Below are positions 1-13,103 of a stretch of DNA of 64,000 nucleotides, piece after piece; the stretch's first letter is position 1, and each line of letters opens with the position of its first letter. Under the pieces are notes generated by a model, which made no database searches, had not been told where the DNA came from, and saw only the letters and a program-made list of their open reading frames with translations. The stretch is from Uloborus plumipes (taxonomy: Eukaryota; Arthropoda; Arachnida; Araneae; Uloboridae): assembly GCA_038373865.1 (NCBI GenBank), contig JAXGGA010005509.1, positions 1-64,000 on the forward strand. The letters run 5' to 3'. The position numbers and the translations under genes are program-made.

Positions 1-691
1 ACGATAAATTTAGAATGGTATCCTGTATTTTAAGGAAAGGACTCGATTTCTCATTTGATTGACAGGTGCCATCTTATCACGGTTTTTAATATTTCATTTG
101 ACTAATTTTAATAAGGCTTGGAGTTTGGATTGTTACAAAAACAAATACATTTTTAAAATTATTAAGGGAAAAAGAACGAAATAAAAACGTAACCATGGTA
201 ACAACATGAAAAGTTGATTTCCGTTGATAAAATAATTCATTTCATCTCTATTTTCAAACAAATTTTATTCGCGAGCAAAGCCATTTTAGAATCGTTTGGC
301 TTGCTTTACTGAAGGTAAGCCTTGAATTTCGGGATTCTAAAAACAATTGTTACAGCTCTCCTGATGATCGTAGAAACTTCGAAAAAACGTCATTTTGTGC
401 AGAAAATTTCAAGCTTTCGAATGACATAAGACTTGAAAATGTGTATGGAATATTTCTTCCCTATTTTATCGAATTTCCTCTAAGAATTCGAATAGAAAAA
501 GAAAGAAATGGAATGTTCGAAAAATCGCTTCGAGGTGCAAAACTACATGCTACGAACTAATTTTGTGCCAAGTGGCATGAAAATCGACCGAACGGTTTTG
601 GCGCTACGCGCGTAACAGACAGACAGACAGAAAGAAAGAAAGAAAGAAAGAAGGACAGACAGAACCACCTTCAGCTTTATTATTAGTAGAG
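1..691 (+). repeat. 3' end of a non-LTR/SINE-like interspersed repeat with microsatellite tail
   Basis: There is no gene here. The last ~130 bases have the layout of a retroelement 3' end: an AT-rich body, then a phrase around 575-615 (ATGAAAATCGACCGAACGG, GCGCTACGCG), then a (CAGA)n/(GAAA)n tail at 616-661, then the end TTATTATTAGTAGAG at about 678-692. Similar tails with simple repeats occur at 3379-3487, 37240-37306 and 48550-48590. The 5' boundary is outside the window or not visible. Assignment to an RTE-like or SINE group is inference; no reverse transcriptase is seen. Confidence 0.45.
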
Positions 692-1622
692 ATAGCGTGA
701 AAGCTACTTTTTTAATAAATTATATTTTCACACTGTTGACTAAGCGCAAAAATCACCCCACCCTCCCCCTGGGGAGATTGGCGTCAAAATTTAATCGATG
801 CTTGCTTCCTTATTGGGTTAGTGTTATTCCGACTTTCATTTAAATCTCAGCAATATTTCCCGAGATACAGTAGGTGCAATGACAAAATAAGCACTTTTGA
901 TCGCTCCACCCCCTTTGAGATATTGACACACAAATTAAATCGGCTCCTGTACTCAGTAGGGTCTACCTATGGACCAATTTTCGTTTGATTCCGCCGGTTA
1001 TTTCCTGAGATATAGCAGTCACCCCCGCGCAGAACACGTGCGATTGCTCCACCCCCCTTCGAGATATTGACAAACAAATTGAATCAGCACCTGTACTCAG
1101 TAGGGTCTACCTGTGGACCACTTTTGGTATGATTCCACCGGTTACTTCCTGAGATATAGCAATCACCCTCGCGCAGAACATGTGCGATTGCTCCACCCCT
1201 TTTCGAGATATTGACAAATAAATTAAATCAGCACCTGTACTCAGTAGGGTCTACCTAGGGACCAATTTTCGTTTGATTCCGCTGGTTACTTCCTGAGATA
1301 TAGCAATCACCCCCGCGTAGAACACGTGCGATTGCTCCACCTCCCTTGGAGGAATTCGCTAAAAAAAGTCAGGTGCACCAGTTCACATAGTGGTACATAT
1401 GTGCAAAAATTTTTGTTCGATTTCATGCAGTAGTTTTTGCTCTAGCGCGGCCACAAAAACTGGTCACACACATACAGACTCACACACAGACAGACATTTT
1501 CCAAAAATGGTCGAAATGGACTCAGAGCATCTCAAAACGTGCAAATCCGTCAAAATTCGACATTCGAAAATTTTCACGAAACCAATACTTTCTTCTATAT
1601 ATTAGATATAGAAGAAAGTAAT
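692..1622 (+). repeat. ~930-bp interspersed repeat, copy 1
   Basis: This block recurs in the same orientation at about 50008-50948 with high similarity from GATAGCGTGAAAG through the end GAAGAAAGTAAT. Inside it are three tandem units of 143-144 bp; the anchor CTGTACTCAGTAGGG lies at 948, 1091 and 1235. A (CA)/(CAGA) stretch lies near 1467-1497. The last 33 bases form a perfect hairpin at 1587-1619, with arms ACTTTCTTCTATAT and loop ATTAG. The open frames across it are shadows and look non-coding. The class is unknown; the terminal hairpin and lack of TIRs fit a non-autonomous element. Confidence 0.8.
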
Positions 1623-1813
1623 GAAAATACAAATTTATGCACCAAAACTGAACTTTTAGATAGATCACTGCATATTTACTTTCTAAACAATAACGTCTAT
1701 ATTAAATACACACACAGTAAGCGCTACACCACAAAGCAATTGAGTATCAAACTCTCTTCAAATAGCTCCTAAAACTACTTTATAGTTCCTCTAATAGATG
1801 GCGCTAACTCTTA

Positions 1814-1957
1814 GGGCCCTGCTCCACATCAGCGTAAAACGCGACCGAAACCGAAGGCAGAAACCGAAAATCCGGGTACTTTCCATAGGAACACTATGTA
1901 ATCCACTTTACGTTTCTGCTTTACTTTTCTGTTTTACGTCAATGTGGAGCAGGGCCC
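1814..1957. mobile_element. Harbinger-like MITE with TTA target-site duplication
   Basis: The element is 144 bp. Its 16-bp terminal inverted repeats GGGCCCTGCTCCACAT are perfect, and weaker pairing continues inward (GTAAAAC on both arms). It is flanked by TTA at 1811-1813 and 1958-1960. A 3-bp TTA/TWA duplication with GGG-starting ends is typical of PIF/Harbinger non-autonomous elements. No coding capacity. Confidence 0.8.
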
Positions 1958-1960
1958 TTA

Positions 1961-2737
1961 CAGATATTTAAAAACCTTTTAAGAGAGACATATATAGAGC
2001 TGACTGATTAACAAGACTTTCAAATTTTGCCTGAAAAAATGCAGAAGTTATCTGATTTACCATGGTGTGTTTAATGCACTCTCAGTCAGTAGTCTCCAAA
2101 TGATTAACTTTTTAAAGAATTGAAGAACTTGGGAGAAAAAGATCTTCCTCTTGTGTAATCAATAATATACTTTAATGATCATTAATCTCAAAAGCGTATA
2201 CTGCTTCAATTATTTCACAGAAAAAGAAACAAAATATATTTAAAAGCAAAGTATTTTTATTTCATAAACGGAAAAGTTGTTTCCAATACGATCTTGAAAT
2301 TTATGTTGTGGACTTAGCGAATCAAATTATTATATTTGACCCTACTGTGACTTACAAAAAATGGTCCAGTAAGAGGTTCTTTTAGATAACAAAAAAGAAG
2401 CAAGTTAATCATTATAATTGGGATGAACTAATTTACAAGTGCTGATGAAGAGACTTGTATTTATTGGCCTCGAAGCGGCTGTTTGCTGAGTTTTCTAACT
2501 CATTTTTATTGTTTTTAATTGTCTCATTTTACTTATTTCATTGTACAAAGTTTTTGACTTTTTTTTTTTTTTTTTTTTTTACAATTTTTATAAAACATTT
2601 TCTCTTTCAAAATTAATTAAAAAAAAATAGGTGAGGATCTTGGTCACATAAGGAAATGAAAAGCTTTTTATGAATTTTCATTGGTAACACTTAAGTTGCA
2701 GAATTTTAATGTTTTGAAAAAATCTTTTTTATTGATA
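1961..2737. other. AT-rich intergenic stretch, no gene seen
   Basis: No ORF above background, no RNA gene and no clear repeat boundary. A poly-T run lies at 2559-2580. Confidence 0.6.
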
Positions 2738-6180
<3,443 letters not shown>

Positions 6181-6264
6181 TACAGAAAATAAACAACGTT
6201 ACAATGTACAAATGAGCAGGGATACCTGCTCATTTGTGCATTGTAACGTTGTTTATTTTCTGTA
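6181..6264. repeat. Near-perfect 40-bp-stem hairpin, 4-nt loop
   Basis: Left arm 6181-6220 pairs with right arm 6225-6264, with loop GATA. The only mismatch is an A/G that can wobble (TGTACA against TGTGCA). TA dinucleotides sit at both ends (6181-6182 and 6263-6264), so it may be a tiny TA-inserting MITE of 80 bp starting CAGAAAATAAAC. A small hairpin RNA is the alternative; nothing in sequence alone decides. Confidence 0.75.
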
Positions 6265-6817
6265 CATCTTTAGCACAAAGGTATTTGTAAACTTTAATGC
6301 ATGTTATGTTTATTTAAAATTTTGTATCCATTAACATGTTCCTTTTCTATATAGTGATTGCTAAATTGATTGATTGCTGAACATTTAATAGTGAGTGGTG
6401 TTTCATATTGAATAAGACACCAAAGAAAAAAAAACATTCCTGTAATTTTAATTTCTTTATTTCAATAAATCAAATTTACAGTCGAACTACAGTTATGCAA
6501 GCTTCTGTACATGGCTCATGTGTGTCCTTTCGGTGAAATGAAAAATATCAGTTTGGTTTTCCAATTCTTGCTACACTCGTTATAACGAATTTATTATGAA
6601 TGATTTGACCACTTTATAGTTATTCGTTGAATCCTGGCATTGCGTTCATTTTGGTACTACATAGGTGTTTGTACCGCCATTTGTATAGCATTTTTTTTAC
6701 AAGCGGAGGCACAAATACTTAGTGTTTTACAAAGTCCATTGAAAAAAAAAAAAACAAGATGTTATGTCTGAGGATGTCTGTGGCCAGTAAATAATATAGT
6801 GTTTGGCACAATCAGAT
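6265..6817. other. AT-rich sequence, no gene seen
   Basis: No coding, RNA or repeat signal that I can support. Confidence 0.5.
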
Positions 6818-7714
6818 CCAGGCTTGGAGTCAATTACGAGAAAATGTAATCGATTACGATTATGATTACGAGCATAAAAAATTGGAGATTACAAGTACGA
6901 TTACACGATTACTATTACAGTCCTCCGCCAAATCACAATTACGATTATATCAACGATTAGATTATGCAAAAAATGTATTCGATTATGATTATTATATGCC
7001 GATTACGATTTCGATTACACGATTACAGCTTTGGGAGGAATACATATATTGTATACTGAGGATTCAAAAATTTTTGTTAGGGGGGTCAAGTTTTAGTGCA
7101 CCTTATTAGTTAAGCAGAAAGAAAGCCTAGTATGTAAAATTTCAACCATCTTTAAACTATCATACAATGCACAGCAAGTAATATTTTTCATCATGTTCTG
7201 TTAAATTAACCATTTATTTATTTTAGTAAAAATTTACGATCACGAAAAATATAAATTGGCAATTTATAAATTGTCTACATGTAATCAATATTGGAATTAT
7301 AAAATTCTTAAAAATAAAATTATCAAGAGAAATTTTTATAAAATTCTCAAGTAAAATTTATTATTTTTGAAACATAAAAAATGTTTTAAAAATCTATAAA
7401 TACACAACTTTTTCTTCTTTTATATACTTATTAATTAAAAATAATATAAGCATTAAAATATAATGCATTCACTAAGATGAAATTATATGCAAAAATATTT
7501 CGCAAAAAAAGTCAGATTACACGATTACAAGGCTAAATTAATATTTTTGAAAGAAAGATTACGATTACGATTACACAAGCAGTGCTTGATTAAAATTACG
7601 ATTACACAAAAACGAGCGTCCCATTTCCAAATTATGATTATGATTACGATTACAAAAAAATGTAATCGATAACGCGAATTAAGATTACGTAATCGGCGAT
7701 TACTCCAAGCCTGG
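6818..7714. mobile_element. GATTAC-rich element with short terminal inverted repeats
   Basis: The ends are inverted repeats, CCAGGCTTGGAGT at 6818 and its complement ending at 7714. TCAGA flanks both sides (about 6813-6817 and 7715-7719), a candidate 5-bp target duplication. Both ends of the ~900-bp body are dense in GATTAC/GATTA words on the + strand, with an AT-rich centre (7130-7480). No transposase frame is present. The superfamily is not assigned. Confidence 0.65.
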
Positions 7715-7719
7715 TCAGA

Positions 7720-8340
7720 CCACATAGTAGAAGATAGATATGAAATTGGTCGGTATCCACTTTTTGGTAATATGACACACGCACAAACACATTGTATGAT
7801 TTATCCTACGTATATGACAGACTCTTGGTAAATAGTGCATTTAGCTGCGATTTGAAAACATACACATTTTCTGATGTTGCTATAGAAAGCGATTACAGAT
7901 TTAGTGTTTATTAGTTTCGGAATTTGTGCTATGCTATTAATTGTCCTTCTCTCTGTGAAACTCCAAGTAAGAGGCTAGATTAAAATGCAATTTAAGAATA
8001 GAAAAATAATCGTTCCTATAATTAACTTTGATACCAAACAAACAATATCAGTTGTTCAGACAAAAGGAGTACTTGGGGTGCCTTCCGTCTCATATTAGTT
8101 GATTCATTTGAGTAAGTTCTCACTAACATATTTTCAGCTAAATTTTTTTTAGAGTTCAAAATATGTACTACTAGTTAATAATATTACCTTCACTGGAATT
8201 CCTTTTTTAAATTCCGCAACTGGACATGATTTAAGAGATTAATCAATCCAATTGAGAGATTAATCAATCCACAAAATAGATTTTATCGTGTAACAGGGCA
8301 CTTGAGTACTCAGTTTAGTTGCTTTTTAACTTTCTAGGTA
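7720..8340. other. AT-rich sequence, no gene seen
   Basis: The part around 8150-8215 weakly resembles 11818-11885 (ACTACTAGTTAATAATATT against CTACCAGTTAACTTTATT). Otherwise nothing was recognised. Confidence 0.45.
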
Positions 8341-8342
8341 TA

Positions 8343-9559
8343 CACTGAAGTGACAAAAGTCATGGGATAGCAATATGCAAATTTTCAGATGGCAGTAGCA
8401 TCGCATAGAACAGGTATAAATGCGCAGTGCTTTTACAGAGCTTTCATTTCTGTTCAAGTTATTCATGTGAAGAGGTTTTAACGTGATGATGACCGCACGA
8501 CGTGAATTAACAGACTTTGAACGCGGAATGTTAGTTGGAGCTAGACGCATGGGTCATGCCATTTCGGAAATCGTTAGAGAATTCAACATTCCCAGATCCA
8601 CTGTGTCAAGAGTGTGCCGAGAGTATGAAATTTCAGGCATAACATCCCACCATGGACAGCGCAGTGGTCGACCGCCTGCACTTAAAGATCGAGACCGGCG
8701 ACGTCTGCAAAGAGTCGTAAATTCTAACAGACAAGCAACACTGCGTCAAATCACCGTAGAAATCAATGTGGGACGTACAATGGACGTGTCTGCTAGAACT
8801 GTGAGGAGAAATTTGGATTTCTTGGGCTATTCCAGCAGAAGACCGACTCGAGTGCCTTTACTGACAGAACGACATCGCTTGCAGCGACTCTCGTGGGCAC
8901 GTGAGCATATCGGTTGGTCCCTAGATGAATGGAAAACCGTGGCCTGGTCCGATGAGTCACGATTTCAGCTGGTAAGAGCCGATGGTAGGGTTCGAGTGTG
9001 GCGCAGACCCCACGAAGCCATGGACCCAAACTGTCAGCAAGGCACTGTTCAAGCTGGTGGTGGCTCCGTAATGGTGTGGGCTGTTTTTTCATGGCATGGA
9101 CTTGGTCCTCTAGTGCGACTGGACCGAACATTGACTGGAAATGCTTATGTGCAGCTACTTGGAGATCACTTGCAGCCATTCATGGACTTCATGTACCCAA
9201 ACAACGATGGGATTTTTATGGATGACAATGCGCCATGTCACCGGGCCACAACTGTTCGCATTGGTTTGAAGAAAATTCTGGACAATTCCAACGAATGATT
9301 TGGCCGCCTAGATCGCCCGACATGAATCCCATTGAGCATTTATGGGACACCATCGAGAGGTCTGTTCGTGCCCAAAATCCTGCCCCATCAACGCTTTCAC
9401 AATTATGGACGTCTATCGAGACAGCATGGCTCAATATTCCTGCAGAAGACTTCCAACGACTTGTTGAAAACATGCCACGTCGAGTTGTTGCACTTCGCCG
9501 GGCAAAAGGAGGGCCGACACGATATTAAGAGGTATCCCATGACTTTTGTCACTTCAGTG
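8343..9559 (+). mobile_element. Tc1-like transposon, copy 1 (frameshifted)
   Basis: A complete 1217-bp element flanked by TA at 8341-8342 and 9560-9561. The terminal inverted repeats begin CACTGAAGTGACAAAAG and pair perfectly for about 27 bp. It is nearly identical to the element at 28385-29602. In the coding part I count about six substitutions and one missing base. The ends appear intact, so it might still be mobilised in trans. Confidence 0.95.
8483..9528 (+). pseudogene. Tc1-like transposase, one-base frameshift
   Basis: Cut-and-paste DNA transposase that would act in the nucleus on the flanking inverted repeats. The first frame runs 8483-9298 and covers the paired-like helix-turn-helix region (about residues 8-110), the GRPP linker and the first two catalytic Asp (WSDESRF and MDDNAPCH). 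Compared with the intact copy at 28525-29571, one A is missing at about 9260 (GTTCGCATTGG against GTTCGCAATTGG). The third catalytic residue, in NPIEHLWD, therefore lies in another frame that ends at 9528. The start is the ATG at 8483, matching the intact copy. As written the product would lack the third acidic residue and be inactive. Confidence 0.95.
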
Positions 9560-9740
9560 TATACTGGATCTTTATTGCAATCGTTGAAAGCATTTTAACT
9601 ACATTTCATTCAACAAAATCTATGTTAGTCGTTTTCATATGTTTTTACAGAAAAAACTCAAATTATGTTTCCTGTTTAATATCTAGATATGACTTCTAAA
9701 CCAATCTTTAACTAAGCTAATTTATCCGACTATGTTGATA

Positions 9741-11159
9741 CACTGCTCGACATTGAAAATGCAACACCAAGAAGGAGTGGTCAGAAATTGATGAAATTTG
9801 GTAAGAAGACAGAGACAGCATGGAACAATAAGTGATATTTATTTCAAAATAAATAAGCAAAATTTAGAGCGAGGACGGCATCGGCTCAGTAAGAAGTAGG
9901 ACCACCGCGGACAGCGATGCACGAAGAAACACGTCTAGGCATGGAGTCAATATGCCTGCGGATGGTGTCCTGAGGGATGGCACTCCATTCCCTTTCAACC
10001 ATTTGCCACAGTTCGTCCTCTGAACGAGGCAGTGACAGGTTCTGCAAACGGCGTCCAATCACGTCCCACACATGTTCGATTGGTGACAAGTCAGGAGAGT
10101 ATGGTGGCCAGGAAAGCATCTGTACACCTCGTAGAGCATGTTGGCTGATTCGAGCACTATGAGGCCGGGCGTTATCCTGTTGAAAAATTGCGTTTGGCAG
10201 ACCCTGAAGGTAGGGCATTGCCACCGGCCGCAGTACATTATCTACATATCGTTGGGCCGTCATAGTGCCCCGAATACGAACTAGAGGTGATACGAAATTG
10301 TATGCAATAGCGCCCCAAAAAATTATGCCACGTTGTCGCGCTGTGGGGCGTTCCACAGTTACTGCCGGATTCGATCTTTCTCCACGTCAACGCCACACAC
10401 GTATGCGATGACCATCGCTGGACAAACAGAAGCGGGATTCATCTGAGAACACTACGGTTTGCCATTCTGCCATCCACGTCGTTTTGTTCTGTCACCATTC
10501 CAAACATTGGAGTCTGTGCTGTGAGGTCAATGGCAGTCTTCTTAGTGGGCGCCGTGATTGCAGGCCACGTGCAACCAGTCGACGGGAAATGGTTCTGGTC
10601 GACACAGAAACATCCAGGGAACCTTGCACGTGCTGCAGAATCGACGTACAAGTGACTTGCGGGTCCGCCACAGCTTGTCGGTGAATCCGTCGATCCAAGC
10701 GGTCTGACGTCCCTCTGGCTGCACCTGCACCCCTCAATGTGGCTACATTTCCTCTTTCCAACCATCTCCGACACAGCCGATGCACAGTGCTTGCATGCAG
10801 GTGGGTATCAGCTGCAATTTGACGTATGGACCAACCTCCCCTTCTCAGTCCGATCACCATACCCTTGTAAAGTCGTCTGTATGCTAGAAGTGTCTTCGTT
10901 GAGGACGGCGTGGCATTTCCTCCTATCACACGTATCCTTCGAGACAAAAACCAAATTTCTCCGATAATTAGTCTGGCAGAAAAACCAACATGAACATAGC
11001 CCACTTTTCAACTTCATTCTCTTATATCTTACTTCACGTGCGTCGGAGAGCTGCGCATTTCATATCATTTGCATAACTCAGTGACGTGCGTCTACGGTAA
11101 AATTTGCATGAATTTCTGACCACTCCTTCTTGGTGTTGCATTTTCAATGTCGAGCAGTG
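9741..11159 (-). mobile_element. Tc1-like transposon, second family, full-length ends
   Basis: The element is 1419 bp, flanked by TA at 9739-9740 and 11160-11161. Its terminal inverted repeats are 49 bp and perfect (9741-9789 and 11111-11159), starting CACTGCTCGACATTG and including CAACACCAAGAA. The transposase reads on the minus strand. It lies only ~180 bp from the first Tc1-like element but is a different family: different ends, different protein and different catalytic spacing. Confidence 0.95.
9886..11004 (-). pseudogene. Tc1-like transposase with two in-frame TGA stops
   Basis: One reading frame on the minus strand spans the whole protein but is interrupted by two stops. The N-terminal part (11004 to 10495) holds the helix-turn-helix region (GGWSIRQIAADTHLHASTV). 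The C-terminal part (10356 to 9886) holds the DNARPH and SPIEHVWD motifs. FSDESRF, with the first catalytic Asp, lies between the two stops. The stops are TGA at 10492-10494 and 10387-10389, in the same register. Both sit where Arg is expected (after LEW, and within VWR-RGE), so CGA to TGA deamination at CpG is the likely cause. Catalytic spacing between the second Asp and the Glu is 32 residues, shorter than the usual 34. The true start is probably an internal Met; the N-terminal ~45 residues look non-conserved. Confidence 0.9.
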
Positions 11160-11218
11160 TATTATTTTCGAGAACTCGAAACAACAAAGTAAAACAAAAT
11201 AATAAAAATAAACTAACT

Positions 11219-11705
11219 GGAGAAACTCTCGTGACGCCGTTTCATTTTTAAAAACGCATGCAAGGGATATAGACAGAGTAAATATTTGAGCGATGCACTT
11301 GCAGGAATTTCTAGCAAACGGATTGTCTTATTTTGGATTCAATTATCGGTACGAACGTCCGTTGTTTATTGCGTCTTTGTTTCAAAGATAGAATACAGGT
11401 CATTCTTTTCCGAGGATTTTTCGAAAATCTATTCTTCCAATTAAAGATGTTGTCAATAGTTTTAATGTGAAGCCGTTTTAGGGGAATGAACTGCTTTCTA
11501 CTCGGTGAATGATAGTGGAAAAATCGTTCTATTGTTTTACGAAAGAGAGCTAAATTGAAGCGATTATTTTCCTTAAATATTAGTTATTTGCATGTGAGAA
11601 ATAATAAGGACATTTTTTTTTAAATATATATTTTTATTTATTATCGAAATTTAATGTGACTTAAATTACGCATCACAATGTTAAAATCTCTCAGAAATGG
11701 TTGCA
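11219..11705. repeat. Left arm of a long-range inverted repeat (partner 17350-17850)
   Basis: From GGAGAAACTCTCG to about 11705 this matches the reverse complement of 17350-17850 with moderate divergence. Shared landmarks are TTATCGGTACGAACGTCC, GGTCATTCTTTTCCGAGG and GAAGCG/TTTTCC-rich stretches. The arms are ~490 bp and 5.6 kb apart. It is either two copies of one dispersed repeat in opposite orientation or the ends of a larger foldback. No ORF. Confidence 0.75.
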
Positions 11706-12030
11706 GGTTAATGGTTACAATGGCTCTTACTTGTTTTCTTTTCTTTTTTTTTAATCCGGGTACATTCTCATTAACAGCACATACTGATGGTTTTATGTTT
11801 TTGGTTGAAAATTTTTTGAGAGTTTAAAATTATTTACTACCAGTTAACTTTATTATCTTTTTCTGGAATTATCTTTTTAAATCTAGATCAAATTAGTTTC
11901 AACCATCAGTTCGTAGACTCTTAAACTGTGTCTTCTTTTGCAAAGACTCTATCACCAGTACACCATAAAGCTGAGTTAGGTCTCCAGCAAATTTCCTATG
12001 CAATCGCTGAATTATTGTACCGTGTTTTTA
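11706..12030. other. AT-rich sequence, no gene seen
   Basis: Nothing recognised beyond the weak similarity of 11818-11885 to 8150-8215. Confidence 0.4.
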
Positions 12031-12042
12031 GTGGTGGGATAT

Positions 12043-12297
12043 GTGGCCATGGTAGCCCGATCGGTAAGGGGTCGGACTCTAGCGTGTAACCATCGGTAAC
12101 TGGAAGGTCCCGGGTTAGATCCTATCTAATCAGAGATCCATCGTCGTTACTAATGGTTGTTGGGCGAGGAAAATTAAGGGTCATGGTTACAAAGTCCTCC
12201 AAGTGAAACAATACCTCTGGGGGCGCTCTTCAGGGATCCATCCCAGTTAAACCACAAAGTTGTGGTAGGTAAGGGGGACTCTGGAGAGTGATGTGAA
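12043..12297 (+). mobile_element. tRNA-derived SINE, full length
   Basis: About 255 bp flanked by a 12-bp direct repeat GTGGTGGGATAT (12031-12042 and 12298-12309), as expected for LINE-driven insertion. The head resembles a tRNA gene: an A-box-like stretch TGGTAGCCCGATCGG near 12050 and a B-box-like GGGTTAGATCC at 12112-12122. The body (ACCTCTGGGGGCGCT, GTTAAACCAC, GGTAGGTAAGGGGGAC) is shared with a 5'-truncated copy at 31715-31867. The exact tRNA parent was not identified. Confidence 0.8.
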
Positions 12298-12309
12298 GTG
12301 GTGGGATAT

Positions 12310-13072
12310 AGTGACGTATTACTTTCCTTTTAATTTTTAAAAATGAAGCAATAACCTACCATTTATGTTCCAAAAAAAAAAAATACTTTAATGGCTGCTC
12401 TTCTGGAAATGTGAAAAAAGTTAACATAACATTTCATTTTTAGTTTTCATTTAGGTTGAAAAAATTTTATTGCATGCTATTAAGAATTGATGCTTGTGGT
12501 GATGCATATTTTGTGTCTAGCAATTGAAAATCGAACATTCTTAAATGTTGATTTATCATTTATTTCGATATACAACAAATTTTTAAAAGTTTATATTTTC
12601 TTTTTTCTTGGACCTAAGTATAAATCCTAGTTTTGCTTCTTATCTTATTTCCAACATGCATTTCCTGTAATGTTTTTCCTATGCAGGCTGTTTAACCTAT
12701 ATATAGAGAGAGTGAGAGAGAATAATATATAGCAATTATTCTAAGTATAATTACTTTGTTGTTATTAATTAGCACAGATTATTTTGTTTTGTTGACATGC
12801 AAGTTATTAGAATTCTTGCGTAACAACACTTTCTCATTATGTCGCCTGTAAACATTCTGGACAAAATTAATGCTTTAAGAGCCTGCTATTCTTCATATGT
12901 ATTTGCATGACGATGTTGTTGAATTCAGTCAGAGGACGTCGCGTAAATGTTTTAGCTTTGTATAACTTGCAGGTGAGTGGGTCACAAACCTTAGACTTGT
13001 AACGCAAACTTGGAAAAAAAAACCGTCTAAAATAAAATTAAGTGTTTAAAGATAGCAATTAGTTTCAAAAAA

Positions 13073-13103
<31 letters not shown>

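Noticed and set aside
692..1622. Helitron call for the 930-bp repeat
   Set aside because: It has a 3' hairpin, but no 5' TC and no CTRR end could be placed, so the class is left open.
8793..9179. 128-codon minus-strand frame, repeated at 28835-29221
   Set aside because: An antisense shadow of the transposase; same in both copies only because the elements are near-identical.
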